Positions 16,754-26,149 are shown, counted from the stretch's first letter. The stretch is DNA of 64,000 nt from Acidimicrobiia bacterium (GCA_041393965.1 JAWKJB010000001.1:248001-312000), one strand, 5' to 3'. Made by a program: numbers and translations. Notes: a model not told the origin generated them from the letters alone.

Positions 16754-17302
16754 TTACGCCGCCCGGAGGCGAAACCCTGAGTAGATCTCGAGGATGCCGT
16801 AGGCGATCGCATACCCACCTGCGACGATCGCGAACACGAGCACCGTCGGTGCGGGCCAGATGAGCACGACGCAACCAACGAGGATGGAAACGATACCGAG
16901 CCCGATCCGAGTCCCTCGATCGGGCGCCGTGTCGTCGTTCACACCGCGGAACACATCGATCATGCCTCCGACGATCCAGAAGAGCCCTGCGATCACCACA
17001 ACGAGCTTGATCACCGCGTCGGGGTTCTTGATGACGACGATGCCGAGGGCGACACCGATGATCGCGGACACCAACAGGAGCCACCGTATCTGCGATGTTT
17101 GGCCGAATACGGCAAGGATGAAACGCACCACGCCCGTGAGGATCATCAGCGCCCCAAAGAGCCACACCACCACCGTGAGCGTCCTTCCCGGCCAGAAGAC
17201 GAGCAGAGCACCGATCGCTACCGACAGCAGCCCTGACACCGCAAGTACCCACCACAGCGACGCGACATCCGGATCGACTTCGAACGGCTGGCTGCTTGAC
17301 AT
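16754..17302 (-). CDS. DUF308/HdeD-family membrane protein
   Basis: The 182-residue protein has six hydrophobic segments arranged as repeated pairs with the HdeD/DUF308 signature: VSGLLSVAIGALLVFWPGRTL, LLVSAIIGVALGIVVIKNP, IGLGIVSILVGCVVLIWPAPT. HdeD contributes to acid resistance in enterobacteria, but the actinobacterial role is unknown. ATG 17302 has a clear GGAGGA site; the longer open frame upstream runs antisense through the polymerase gene and is not real. It is convergent with the DUF2048-like hydrolase gene and divergent from the polymerase gene. Confidence 0.85.
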   Translation of the reverse strand: MSSSQPFEVDPDVASLWWVLAVSGLLSVAIGALLVFWPGRTLTVVVWLFGALMILTGVVRFILAVFGQTSQIRWLLLVSAIIGVALGIVVIKNPDAVIKLVVVIAGLFWIVGGMIDVFRGVNDDTAPDRGTRIGLGIVSILVGCVVLIWPAPTVLVFAIVAGGYAIAYGILEIYSGFRLRAA

Positions 17303-17374
17303 GGCTCCTCCGATTGCGTTGCACACCATACCGGACGCGTCACCGGTCGAGGGGATCGTGGGCCATAATCGAAC

Positions 17375-18361
17375 ATGGCTTCCGAGTCGTTTGTCGATGC
17401 CGGCGGGGTCCCCGTCCGGATCTCCAGTCCGAACAAGGTCGTGTTCCCTGCGACCGGCTGGACCAAACTCGATGTTGCGGAGCACTTCGCGATGTGTGGC
17501 GACGGTGCCCTCCGAGGTGTCTACAACCGCCCAACGATGCTCAAACGCTGGACCAAGGGGGTTGGTGGTGATCCGTTCTATGTCAAGCGGGTGCCCGAGT
17601 CGGCTCGATCCAAGGTCGATGTCGTGTTCCCCTCTGCCCGGCCGGGAAGGATGTTCCTGCCGCTCGAGGTGCAGGATGTCGTGTGGCTCGCACAGATGAA
17701 CTGCCTCGATCTGCATCCGTGGAATTCGCGGGCATCGGACATGGAGCATCCGGACGAACTGCGAATCGACCTCGACCCAACCGACGGACACGGGTTCGAC
17801 GCCGTCATCGATGTGGCTGCAACGGTTCGCGAGATCCTCGATGATTTGGGCCTTGTCGGCTGGCCGAAGACATCCGGTAACCGGGGTATCCATGTTCTCG
17901 TCCGATTACGCGTCGAGTGGACCTACTACGAGGTGCGACGAGCGTGTCTTGCGATCGCTCGTGAAGCGAGCCGTCGCAATCCGACAGCGACGACAGCGTG
18001 GTGGAAGGAGGAGCGCAGCGGGGTCTTCGTCGACTACAACCAGAATGCTCGGGACAGGACCGTCGCATCCGCCTACTCGGTCCGCCATACCGGGTGGATC
18101 TCGACACCGCTGCAGTGGGATGAGCTCGATTCGATACGGCCCGACATGTTCGATCTGATGTCGTTCAAGGACCGGTGGCGAGACGTCGGAGACCTCACGA
18201 TCGGGATCGATGACGCTCCCGGGGACCTCGCCGCGGCCCTCGCATGGGTCGAACGCGACGAGGCCGATGGCCTCGGCGATGCGCCATGGCCGCCGCACTA
18301 TCCCAAGATGCCTGGCGAACCTCCCCGAGTCCAGCCATCCCGGCGCAAGATGGAAGGCTGA
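17375..18361 (+). CDS. LigD-type DNA polymerase/primase domain protein
   Basis: The 328-residue protein is a stand-alone version of the LigD polymerase (archaeo-eukaryotic primase-like) domain used in non-homologous end joining and gap filling. Motifs are VRISSPNKVVFP, the catalytic Asp pair in RIDLDP (132 and 134), TSGNRGIHVLVRL (167-178), and a late STPLQWDEL. The length is typical of PolD proteins that lack ligase and nuclease domains. A CATAAT hexamer ends five bases before the ATG. A LigC-like ATP-dependent ligase lies 4 kb away at 21414-22451, an arrangement like mycobacterial LigC-PolD; no ku gene is in the window. Confidence 0.9.
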   Translation: MASESFVDAGGVPVRISSPNKVVFPATGWTKLDVAEHFAMCGDGALRGVYNRPTMLKRWTKGVGGDPFYVKRVPESARSKVDVVFPSARPGRMFLPLEVQDVVWLAQMNCLDLHPWNSRASDMEHPDELRIDLDPTDGHGFDAVIDVAATVREILDDLGLVGWPKTSGNRGIHVLVRLRVEWTYYEVRRACLAIAREASRRNPTATTAWWKEERSGVFVDYNQNARDRTVASAYSVRHTGWISTPLQWDELDSIRPDMFDLMSFKDRWRDVGDLTIGIDDAPGDLAAALAWVERDEADGLGDAPWPPHYPKMPGEPPRVQPSRRKMEG

Positions 18362-18409
18362 CCACGCTCGCAGCACCCGAGGCGACGCGAGTGCGCGTAC
18401 CATGGACGG

Positions 18410-19642
18410 ATGGTCACCACCGCATCGTCGACTCTCGAAGCGACGCGCCGGCGCCTCATCTGGACCCTGTTTGCCGGGAACGCCATCGGTTCGACGGCAT
18501 ACATCGGGATCGCGACAGTGGCGGCCCTGATCGCTGAGGAGATCACCGGGTCGACATCCGTCAGTGGGCTTCCGGGAGCAACGGGGACCCTCGGCGTTGC
18601 CTTCGGCGCGGCAACGCTGTCGTGGCTGAGCTATCGGGCGGGACGACGCCCGGCCTTCGCCATGGGCTACGCCGTCGCCGTTGCTGGGGGCATCACGGTC
18701 ATCGTGGCGATCGGCGCCGAGAACTTCGTGTTGCTCCTCATGGGGATGGCCGGGATCGGCATCGGTCGCAGCGTGGGTCAGCTGTCGCGTTACGCCGCTG
18801 GCGACATGCGCCGCGAGGATCGCCGGGCGGCCGCGATCGGGCTGATCGTGTGGGCATCGACGATCGGTGCCGTCGTCGGCCCACCCCTGCTCGGCCCCAC
18901 CGGCGCCATGGCACTCGCCGCAGGATTCAATGAACTCGTCGGCCCCGTAGCCGTGTCGGTCGTTGGCTTCGCACTCGTGTCGACGCTCATGCTCGTCGGC
19001 CTGCGGCCCGATCCGCTCGCCCTCGCCCACAATGACGAGGATGAGCGATCCACGAGGCCGGCGCGCCCGTTGCGTGAGCTGCTCGCCTCGCGAGCCGTGC
19101 AGCTCTCGATTGCCGCGATCGTGATCAGCCAGGTTGTGATGGTGCTGGTGATGGTCATGACCCCGCTCCACATCAGGGCCTTTGACGGCGCTTTGTCCAC
19201 GATCGGATATGTGATGATGGCCCACACGCTCGGCATGTTCGCAATCGCTCCCGTGACCGGCTGGTTCATCGGAAGGGTCGGCGCCCGCAGGATGATCATC
19301 ATTGCCGTCGCCGTGTTTGTCGCTTCGTGCGCCCTCGCCGCAACCGCCACCACTGCCGATACGGTGACGCTGCTGGTGAGCATGTTCCTCCTCGGCGTTG
19401 CTTGGAACTTCGGGTTCGTGTCGGGCAGCACGCTTCTGCAAGCGGGCCATGGGGTAGCGGACCGCCTGAAGCTCCAGGGAACCGTGGACGCCGCAGCCTG
19501 GATCTCGAGCGCGGCAGCGGCCGCCGCCTCGGGGCTCCTGCTCGATGCCACCTCCTTCCAGACCCTTGCGATGGCAGGCGGGGTCCTCGCCCTCATCCCC
19601 CTGATCCCCCTCGTACGCACCCGAGCGGTTCACGCCATCTGA
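18410..19642 (+). CDS. MFS transporter
   Basis: The 410-residue protein has about twelve hydrophobic segments and the major-facilitator loop pattern: LSYRAGRRPAFAMGYA after span 2, GIGIGRSVGQLSRYAAGDM, and the repeat in the second half, ITGWFIGRVGARRMIIIAV (as VTGWFIGRVGARR). The substrate is not predictable; the pattern is of a drug or metabolite exporter. TACCAT (18398-18403) lies six bases before the ATG, a leaderless arrangement. Confidence 0.87.
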   Translation: MVTTASSTLEATRRRLIWTLFAGNAIGSTAYIGIATVAALIAEEITGSTSVSGLPGATGTLGVAFGAATLSWLSYRAGRRPAFAMGYAVAVAGGITVIVAIGAENFVLLLMGMAGIGIGRSVGQLSRYAAGDMRREDRRAAAIGLIVWASTIGAVVGPPLLGPTGAMALAAGFNELVGPVAVSVVGFALVSTLMLVGLRPDPLALAHNDEDERSTRPARPLRELLASRAVQLSIAAIVISQVVMVLVMVMTPLHIRAFDGALSTIGYVMMAHTLGMFAIAPVTGWFIGRVGARRMIIIAVAVFVASCALAATATTADTVTLLVSMFLLGVAWNFGFVSGSTLLQAGHGVADRLKLQGTVDAAAWISSAAAAAASGLLLDATSFQTLAMAGGVLALIPLIPLVRTRAVHAI

Positions 19643-19666
19643 GCCGTCGTCCGCGACAATGCACCC

Positions 19667-20977
19667 ATGGTCGCCAACTACCTGCGCGGAATCGACCGAG
19701 CTGTCGATCTGACGCCACCATCCCGAAACCGAGTCGTCGACGGCTGGCGCGCGCTCGCCCTCCTCCTTGTCGTGTTCGGCCACTGGATCTCGGCGTCGAT
19801 ATGGGTCCAACCCGACGGAACCATCCTTGCCGGGAACACCCTCGAATGGTTTCCGGCAGCCGAGCACCTGACCTGGCTCTTCCAGGTCATGCCGATCTTC
19901 TTTCTCGCAGGTGGGTATGCCAATGCCGCGGCACTCGACGGATCACCCGATATCAGGACTTGGGTCACCTCACGGGTTCGCCGCCTGTACACACCCGTCG
20001 TGCCCCTCATTGTGGTGTGGGTGATCCTCGTGGCCGTGTTGAGGCCATACATCCCTTCCAATGTCGTCCACGCCGGTACGATCTCCGCGACGCTGCCGGT
20101 GTGGTTCATCGCGGTGTACCTCGTCATGGTCACGCTCGCCCCGTTGACGCTGCGCTGGTGGCGGCGTTCCGGTGCTCGGTCACTCCTCGTACTCGCCGCA
20201 TGTGCTCTGTCGATCGATGGTCTGCGCTTCGGGCTTGACCTCCCGGCCATCGGATGGGTCAACTACCTGTTCGTGTGGGCGTTCGTCCATCAGCTCGGCT
20301 ACGCATGGTTCGACCGCAACCGGACGGACCGACCGGTGTCCTTCACAGCCGGGGTCGTCGCCCTCGCGGCCGGGCTCGGTGTGTTGATCATCACCACAGG
20401 CATCGGCTGGTATCCCGTGTCGATGGTGACGATCCCCGGTGGTGGCATTTCCAACATGACGCCCCCGACATTCGCAAACGGTTTCCTCGCGATCGCGCAT
20501 GCCGGATTGATCGCCGTATCGATGCCGCTCGCGAGGCGGCTCACAGACCGCCGCCCGGTGTGGCGGATCGTGGTGGCCGTATCGGCGGTGATGATGACGA
20601 TCTACCTGTGGCACCTCACGGCGCTCTCCCTCCTCGGGGCCGCGGGCATCTTCATCGGCGACGGCTGGCTGTTCTCGTTCGAGCCGGGCACACCTCCGTG
20701 GTGGTGGCTACGGGTGCCGTTTTTCGGCGTGCTCGCGGTGTTGACGGTGGTGCTCGTGGCCGTGTTCGGTTCCTTCGAACGCAACATCAACCGGCGGCCG
20801 CCACAGGGCAACCGGATGGTCTGGTTCGCAGGCATCGTCGCAGCCATCGGCGCGACAGCGCTCACCGCCTTCGTCGGCATCGTGACACACGACGCCGCCA
20901 TCAACTGGTACATCCCCGCGTTCGCCGTCATTGCGGCCGTTGTCAGCGGTTCCTACCGGATTCGACCGACTTCGTAG
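19667..20977 (+). CDS. Membrane acyltransferase (acyltransferase-3 family)
   Basis: The 436-residue integral membrane protein starts with RVVDGWRALALLLVVFGHW, in which Arg and His match the conserved acyltransferase-3 active-site motif, and has about ten spans. FLAGGYANAAAL and PVWFIAVYLVMV match the family in the N-terminal half. These enzymes transfer acetyl or other acyl groups to extracytoplasmic sugars or peptidoglycan. It follows the MFS gene by 24 bases and has a GACAAT hexamer six bases before its ATG. The substrate is unknown. Confidence 0.85.
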   Translation: MVANYLRGIDRAVDLTPPSRNRVVDGWRALALLLVVFGHWISASIWVQPDGTILAGNTLEWFPAAEHLTWLFQVMPIFFLAGGYANAAALDGSPDIRTWVTSRVRRLYTPVVPLIVVWVILVAVLRPYIPSNVVHAGTISATLPVWFIAVYLVMVTLAPLTLRWWRRSGARSLLVLAACALSIDGLRFGLDLPAIGWVNYLFVWAFVHQLGYAWFDRNRTDRPVSFTAGVVALAAGLGVLIITTGIGWYPVSMVTIPGGGISNMTPPTFANGFLAIAHAGLIAVSMPLARRLTDRRPVWRIVVAVSAVMMTIYLWHLTALSLLGAAGIFIGDGWLFSFEPGTPPWWWLRVPFFGVLAVLTVVLVAVFGSFERNINRRPPQGNRMVWFAGIVAAIGATALTAFVGIVTHDAAINWYIPAFAVIAAVVSGSYRIRPTS

Positions 20978-20983
20978 AAGGGC

Positions 20984-21334
20984 TCAGGCCGCCAACGGAT
21001 TGGGGCCGTACTGGTTCTCGCCCGGGTCGCCCTCGAGGAACCCGCACTCGATGAGCACCCACAGCCAGCCGACGAACGGGATCAGCGCCACGAGAACGAA
21101 CCAACCCGACTTGCCCCGGTCATGCCATCGCTTGACCTGGATCGCAAGCGCCGGCCAGATGATCACGACAAGGATCAAGAAGCTGAGAAGAGCGAAACCG
21201 ATACCCGCTGACCGCAGGATCAGCAGCACGACGAGCTCAACCACCCACAGGACGACGACTCCGATCCAGAACTTCGCTCGGTTGATCCGGCCATCGAACC
21301 GGAACAACAGGTGCTGCCAATCAATGCTCTCCAC
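20984..21334 (-). CDS. DUF805 small membrane protein
   Basis: The 116-residue product matches DUF805: LLFRFDGRINRAKFWIGVVVLWV at the start, a second hydrophobic pair, VKRWHDRGKSGWFVLVALIPFVGWLWVLIECGFLEG and a NQYGPNP end. Function is unknown. The start is the GTG at 21334, with AAAGGAGG upstream and a TACGAT hexamer further out. The frame upstream of this is not conserved. Confidence 0.88.
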   Translation of the reverse strand: MESIDWQHLLFRFDGRINRAKFWIGVVVLWVVELVVLLILRSAGIGFALLSFLILVVIIWPALAIQVKRWHDRGKSGWFVLVALIPFVGWLWVLIECGFLEGDPGENQYGPNPLAA

Positions 21335-21413
21335 ACACGCCTCCTTTGCGTCGACGCATCGTACCGGGACATCCCGTCGCGACCGTAGATCTGGAGCACC
21401 GTGAACACGCCGA

Positions 21414-22451
21414 TCATCGATCCGAGCCAGCTTCCCATTGAACGATGTCGGCGAAACCGGGACCGTCGGGACGGTCGAGCTGGTCAAAGGTGCATGCGGA
21501 CGGTTCCTTGTCCGGTCGCCATCGCTCGAAGCGGGTCGCATGCCGGAATCGGTCACCGGTGAGTTGGTCATACGACACCTCCACCACCACCCCCGGCTTC
21601 ACGGCAACCCACGACAGGTCCTTGTCCCCCGTCCATCGGCTCGGGCTCCCCGGAGCGCGGACATCATCGCCGAACGACTCGGTATCGCGCAGCGCCTCAA
21701 AGCGTTGGAGCAACGCGACCCGGTCGTGGTTCGAGAACCCGGAACAGTGGCCGACGAATGCAAGCGAACCGTTCGGTGCGTACAGCCCGAGGAGCAGGGA
21801 TCCGACCTTGTCCCCGTCCTTGTGAACCCGATAGCCCCCCACAACACAGTCGACGGAACGACGGTGCTTGAACTTGAGCATCTCCCGTTTACCTTCGACA
21901 TACGGGCCTTCGAGCGCCTTGGCTACGATCCCGTCACACCCCGAAGCCTCGAACTCGTCGAACCACCGCCGCGCCGTGTCCAGCGATGTCGTCGACGGCG
22001 TAAGCGCCCAATCCTCGTGAAGCTCGGGCATGAGTGCTTCGAGGCGCGACCGCCGCTCCTTGAACGATGCGTTGCGCAGGTCCTCGCCTCGGTGTGCGAG
22101 CAGATCGAACGCAACGAGCGTCCCAGGGGTGGACTCGGAAAGCATGGCGATCCTCGACTCGGCAGGATGGATGCGCTGTTGGAGCATGTCGAACGCGAGC
22201 GCATCTTGGTCGACGACGACTACCTCCCCGTCGATCACCGTTCCTTCGGGCACGGTCGACACGACATCGACCAGTTCCGGGAAGTAGCGAAGCAGCGGCC
22301 GTTGGCTGCGTGAGTCCAGACGCGGCTCGTCGTCGTTCGCGCCGATGGCACGGAATCCGTCCCACTTCGGCTCGAAGGCCCAACCCTCCGAAGGCCATGA
22401 GGTCCGGACCTTTGCCTCCATCGGGAGGATCGGCAGTTCAAACGGGATCAT
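21414..22451 (-). CDS. ATP-dependent DNA ligase, LigC type
   Basis: The 345-residue protein has the nucleotidyltransferase motifs of ATP-dependent ligases: motif I EPKWDGFRA with adenylated Lys29, GTVIDGEVVV (motif III region), FDLLAHRGEDLR, CDGIVAKALEGPYVEGKR (IV) and MLKFKHRRSVDCVVGGYR (V), and a C-terminal OB domain ending near ATRFERWRPDK. There is no polymerase or nuclease domain. The size matches mycobacterial LigC, which acts with PolD in a backup end-joining or repair pathway. ATG 22451 is preceded by TACTGT with a seven-base gap; the 136 extra codons upstream are antisense to the amidohydrolase gene and are rejected. Confidence 0.9.
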   Translation of the reverse strand: MIPFELPILPMEAKVRTSWPSEGWAFEPKWDGFRAIGANDDEPRLDSRSQRPLLRYFPELVDVVSTVPEGTVIDGEVVVVDQDALAFDMLQQRIHPAESRIAMLSESTPGTLVAFDLLAHRGEDLRNASFKERRSRLEALMPELHEDWALTPSTTSLDTARRWFDEFEASGCDGIVAKALEGPYVEGKREMLKFKHRRSVDCVVGGYRVHKDGDKVGSLLLGLYAPNGSLAFVGHCSGFSNHDRVALLQRFEALRDTESFGDDVRAPGSPSRWTGDKDLSWVAVKPGVVVEVSYDQLTGDRFRHATRFERWRPDKEPSACTFDQLDRPDGPGFADIVQWEAGSDR

Positions 22452-22559
22452 GTCGACGACAGTAGCTCCCACACGGTCCGCCGTTTCCGGCCCCGGCTCC
22501 CGCGTGACCGGCGGGCAATCATGGATGGCCGGTGCGGGATGCCGTCTACGCTGACCGAA
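22452..22559. promoter_or_regulatory. Divergent promoters (LigC-type ligase / amidohydrolase)
   Basis: The gap holds TACTGT (22459-22464, reverse strand) before the ligase ATG and TACGCT (22547-22552) seven bases before ATG 22560. The second hexamer is the reason for choosing 22560 over the in-frame ATGs at 22521 and 22539. Confidence 0.5.
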
Positions 22560-23639
22560 ATGATCATCAACCTGCCCGGTGGCGAATCCTACGAGATCGG
22601 TGTCTCGGAAAGTCGCTTCGTTGAGCCCGAAGTGGGACGCCTTGAGGTTCCCGACACGAGCACTCTGTTCGCACTTCCCGGGCTCGCCGACTGCCATGCC
22701 CATGTCACGATGAACTCCCTCGCCGACTTCCCCGCCATCACGGACGAAACGATGGCCGCCACCGTCCCGCAGGCGACTTGGGCCCATCTCGACCACGGGG
22801 TCCTGCTGATCCTCGACAAGGGAGGCAGGTCGGACGCCACGGCGATCACCCTCGACCACGACGCGGACCTTCGACCGTACGCCGAGACGGCAGGCTCCAT
22901 GATCTCACCACCTGGCGGCTACTACGAGGGGTTCGGTACCGAGGTCACGCCGCAGCGCCTCGTGGACCACATCCGGACCTCGGCCATGACAAGGGGCGGT
23001 TGGGTCAAACTCGTCGGGGATTGGCCGCGACCAGGGAAGGGACCGCAGAACAACTGGCCGATCGAGGTCCTCGTCGAAGCCGTGACGGTGACCCACGCAG
23101 CCGGTGCACGCATCGCGATCCACTCGATGGCCCATTCGGCATCCGACGCTGTCGCCGCCGGTGTCGATTCGATCGAACACGGGCCGTTCCTCTCGACCGA
23201 GGATCTCGCAACGCTCGCGGCACGGGGAGGAGCCTGGGTCCCCACCGTGGTGAACCTCCTGCACCTTCGGGACATGCTCGGACCACACTCGAGCGGTGGA
23301 AGGCTCTTCAGTGAGGGTCTGGAACGGATGCGAGAGAACCTGCCGTTCGCCGAGGAGGCAGGCGTCACAGTGCTGGCGGGCACCGACCTCGCGGTTCCCC
23401 ATGGGGAGGTGGCTGCTGAGGCCGTCAGGCTCCACGAATACGGGATGTCCCATGCCGGGGCGACGAGAGCGGCATCCACGGCGGCCTATGACTATGTCGG
23501 ACGAAGCGCACGACCAGCCGTCGGCGAGGAGGCCGATGTGGTGTTCTTCGCGAGTGATCCCACCACCGATGTCAGCGTCCTCGCGGACCCGGTGCTGGTG
23601 ATCCGTCGGGGAAGGATCGTGAGGAACGACCTTGGCTGA
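22560..23639 (+). CDS. Amidohydrolase-family protein
   Basis: The 359-residue protein is a metal-dependent amidohydrolase: LPGLADCHAHVTMN gives the HxH metal ligands, IAIHSMAH and SIEHGPFLS supply further His residues, and VLAGTDLAVPHGEV the late Asp. The final RPAVGEEADVVFFASDP is the typical return to the small beta domain. This looks like the imidazolonepropionase-like or prolidase-like branch, but no substrate can be assigned. It is followed, with a three-to-five-base overlap, by a TTG-started thioesterase-like gene. In-frame ATGs at 22521 and 22539 are possible alternative starts. Confidence 0.83.
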   Translation: MIINLPGGESYEIGVSESRFVEPEVGRLEVPDTSTLFALPGLADCHAHVTMNSLADFPAITDETMAATVPQATWAHLDHGVLLILDKGGRSDATAITLDHDADLRPYAETAGSMISPPGGYYEGFGTEVTPQRLVDHIRTSAMTRGGWVKLVGDWPRPGKGPQNNWPIEVLVEAVTVTHAAGARIAIHSMAHSASDAVAAGVDSIEHGPFLSTEDLATLAARGGAWVPTVVNLLHLRDMLGPHSSGGRLFSEGLERMRENLPFAEEAGVTVLAGTDLAVPHGEVAAEAVRLHEYGMSHAGATRAASTAAYDYVGRSARPAVGEEADVVFFASDPTTDVSVLADPVLVIRRGRIVRNDLG

Positions 23640-24441
23640 GTGGCTGTACCAGCGCGATGGTGACCGGTTGGTCCCCTCCAAGCTCGTGCGCGGTCCCTGG
23701 AGCGCTGCGCACTGCCACGGGGGCCCACCGTTCGGGCTCCTCGTGACGGCCATCGTCGACCGGTGGTCGGGCATGGGGATGACGAGGGCAACGATGGACA
23801 TCCCGGGACCGATTCCGTTGACACCGGTGCGGATCGAAACCGAGGTGCTGCGTCCCGGCAAACGGATCACGCATGTTGCTGCGACGATGACCGACATCGA
23901 CGGGGCGCCGTTCGCGAGGGCGACGGCGTGGATGATCCGCACCGACCGCGAGGTCGTCCCTGCGACCACCGACGACCGGGACCCCCCGCCTGATCGCTCC
24001 GAGGGGAAGGCGATCAACCTCGATTTCTGGGACGGGGAGGGGGATTTCGGCCTCGCCGTCGAGATGGTCGGCGTCGAGGGACGGCCGTTCCGCGGCGTCG
24101 GGGGGACAACGGCCGTGTGGATCAGAATCCCGGTTCCTCTCATTGCGGGTGAGCTGACGAATCCGTACGCGTTCGCGGCAATGGCAGCCGATTTTCCCAA
24201 CGGAATCGCCGCCCTTGGAGGACTCGACGAACTCATCTGTGTCAATACGGACACCACGGTCTACTACGGGAGGGCTCCCGTCGGGGACTGGATCGCCCTG
24301 CGGTCACGAACAAATTCCTCAGGATTGGGACTAGGCATGACCGATTCGTTGTTATACGATGCGTCCGGATTCATTGGAACTGCGAACCAGTCGATCTTCT
24401 TCGATGTGGTCAGCCGCCGGGAACCGAATGGTGTACCCTGA
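23632..24441 (+). CDS. TesB-like acyl-CoA thioesterase
   Basis: The 269-residue protein resembles double-hotdog acyl-CoA thioesterases: WSAAHCHGGPPFGLLVTAIVD in the first domain, IETEVLRPGKRITHVAATMTD, and in the second domain NTDTTVYYGRAPVGDWIALRSRT followed by GLGMTDSLLYDASGFIGTANQSIFFD. The start is a TTG overlapping the amidohydrolase stop, with GAGGAAC upstream, so translation is probably coupled. The last 140 bases are visibly more AT-rich than the rest and contain TTATACGAT, which could be a promoter for the sigma factor gene downstream. Confidence 0.78.
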   Translation: MAEWLYQRDGDRLVPSKLVRGPWSAAHCHGGPPFGLLVTAIVDRWSGMGMTRATMDIPGPIPLTPVRIETEVLRPGKRITHVAATMTDIDGAPFARATAWMIRTDREVVPATTDDRDPPPDRSEGKAINLDFWDGEGDFGLAVEMVGVEGRPFRGVGGTTAVWIRIPVPLIAGELTNPYAFAAMAADFPNGIAALGGLDELICVNTDTTVYYGRAPVGDWIALRSRTNSSGLGLGMTDSLLYDASGFIGTANQSIFFDVVSRREPNGVP

Positions 24442-24546
24442 GCGTCACATCCATGCATCCTCTCGAAGGACGAACCAACCTTCGACACGCCCGCGACACC
24501 CCGTGAGCGGGTCGGAGACCAAGAGCTATGTGAAGGAATTCACAAC

Positions 24547-25476
24547 ATGACCGCACGAACAGCAATCACACCGACCGAGGTTGGTGACAGCCTCACCACC
24601 TACCTGACGGACATCGCGAACCATGAGCTGCTCACGGCAGACGACGAGGTCGATCTCGCCCAGGCCATCGAGGCCGGCCGGGAAGCCGAGGAGAAGCTCG
24701 CCGCCGGTGGCGTCAAGGGCGCCGCGAAGGTGAAGCTCGAGCGAACCGCTCGCAAAGGCAAGGAAGCCAAGGACCGGTTTGCGCAGGCGAACCTGCGGCT
24801 GGTCGTGTCACAGGCGAAGCGCTACCGCAGCCAGTACGGCATCGAGTTCGTCGATCTGATCCAGGAGGGAAACCTCGGGCTTATCCGTGCTGTCGAGAAG
24901 TTCGACTGGCGCAAGGGATTCAAGTTCTCGACCTACGCCACCTGGTGGATCCGTCAGGCGATGCAGCGCGCCGTCGCTGAGAAGTCGCGGACAGTTCGCC
25001 TTCCGAACTCCCTCCACGACACGCTGCTCACCCTCAACGGGACCCGCAACCGTCTCCTCTCGGAACTCGGCCGCGAGCCGACTTCTGAAGAGCTTGCGGA
25101 AGAGTCGGGGCTCCGACTCGACCAGGTCCTCGAAGCACAGCTCGTTGCCGATTCCGTGTCGCTCGAATCCCCTGTCGGCGAGGACGGGGCGGTCCTCGGC
25201 GACTTCGTTGCTCATGACGACGAGGACGACCCGGTCCGTGAATCGGAGCGTCTGTCGACCATCGAAGCACTGCGGGAGGCGATCGATCGGCTTCCCGAGC
25301 GCGAGGCGTACATCCTTGCCAAGCGTGTCGGTTTCGAGGACGGGCTCCCAAGGACACATGAGGAGATCGGCAAGCATCTCGACCTCGGCCCCACGCGGGT
25401 GCGATCGCTCGAGAAGCAGGCGCTGTCGCGTCTTCGCCATCCTGCCTTCGGGCTTCGCCAGGAAGCGGACTTCTAG
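24547..25476 (+). CDS. Group-2 (SigA/SigB-like) RNA polymerase sigma factor
   Basis: The 309-residue protein has sigma region 1.2 (SLTTYLTDIANHELLTADDEVDLAQAIEAG), region 2 (ANLRLVVSQAKRYRSQYGIEFVDLIQEGNLGLIRAVEKFDWRKGFKFSTYATWWIRQAMQR, about 80-145), region 3 (ELGREPTSEELAEESGL) and region 4 with a helix-turn-helix (THEEIGKHLDLGPTRVRSLEKQALSRLR). It lacks the long region 1.1 of primary sigma factors and is short, so it is more likely an alternative group-2 factor like SigB. Part of a conserved segment between regions 1.2 and 2.1 is rich in Lys and Ala (KGAAKVKLERTARKGKEAK). AAGGAA precedes the ATG. Confidence 0.93.
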   Translation: MTARTAITPTEVGDSLTTYLTDIANHELLTADDEVDLAQAIEAGREAEEKLAAGGVKGAAKVKLERTARKGKEAKDRFAQANLRLVVSQAKRYRSQYGIEFVDLIQEGNLGLIRAVEKFDWRKGFKFSTYATWWIRQAMQRAVAEKSRTVRLPNSLHDTLLTLNGTRNRLLSELGREPTSEELAEESGLRLDQVLEAQLVADSVSLESPVGEDGAVLGDFVAHDDEDDPVRESERLSTIEALREAIDRLPEREAYILAKRVGFEDGLPRTHEEIGKHLDLGPTRVRSLEKQALSRLRHPAFGLRQEADF

Positions 25477-25583
25477 GGCTGGGTTCGAGGGCTGAGTTCT
25501 CGGGTCCGTCACAGCACCAGTCGATGGTGCGAACCCGAAGGACGGCAGGGAACCTGTCGGGGCACTCCGAGCGTCCCAGCTGC

Positions 25584-26108
25584 ATGAAGTCGTTGACCGT
25601 TGCCGTCGCACTCGCTCTCGTCACCGTCTCCTGCGGCAACGAGACGACCGATGTCGCGACGCCACATGCCCCCGAAATGATGGCTCGGGCTCTCGTGGAG
25701 CTCGTCACCAAGGATCACACCTTCGGTACGGGACCTTCCCCGTTCTCCGAGTACCTCGTGCTCGACCATGTCGACCCTGCTGCCGGCGACACATCCGGTG
25801 GCTCAGGCGGCTCCACGAGGGCTCTCACCGACGCGGAACGGGCTGCGATCGTGGCGGCCCTGTCGCCGCTCGGCTCGGTTCGTTGGATCGACGATCCAGC
25901 CGAATGGCGGACCGGGGACCTCCAACCGGCTGTTGAGGGAGCAGCGATCGTGGGGGTCGGTGAGCCGGTCATCATGGGGTCCACCGGCTTGGTACCGGTC
26001 TCGCTTTGGTGCGGTGGACTCTGCGGCACATGGTTCACCTACCGCCTGGACCTCGTCGACAACGAGTGGGTCGTTATCGGCCCGGAAGGACCCGTCGCCA
26101 TCTCCTGA
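25584..26108 (+). CDS. Putative lipoprotein
   Basis: The 174-residue protein has a short hydrophobic leader ending in a lipobox-like VTVSC (Cys17), then an exported domain with no family that I recognise: a Gly/Ser-rich stretch, ALTDAERAAIVAALSPLGSVRWIDDPAEW, and a C-terminal VSLWCGGLCGTWFTYRLDLVDNEWVVIGPEGPVAIS. The two cysteines in WCGGLCG could form a disulfide. I start at ATG 25584 because the leader begins there; a longer frame from 25524 would bury it. Confidence 0.65.
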   Translation: MKSLTVAVALALVTVSCGNETTDVATPHAPEMMARALVELVTKDHTFGTGPSPFSEYLVLDHVDPAAGDTSGGSGGSTRALTDAERAAIVAALSPLGSVRWIDDPAEWRTGDLQPAVEGAAIVGVGEPVIMGSTGLVPVSLWCGGLCGTWFTYRLDLVDNEWVVIGPEGPVAIS

Positions 26109-26149
26109 GAGCGGGCGGCGACTCGAGGCGTTCCGCCTCCGATAGAATC

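Noticed and set aside
17906..19867. 653-codon open frame on the minus strand opposite the MFS transporter.
   Set aside because: Highly charged low-complexity translation, a typical shadow of a hydrophobic GC-rich gene.
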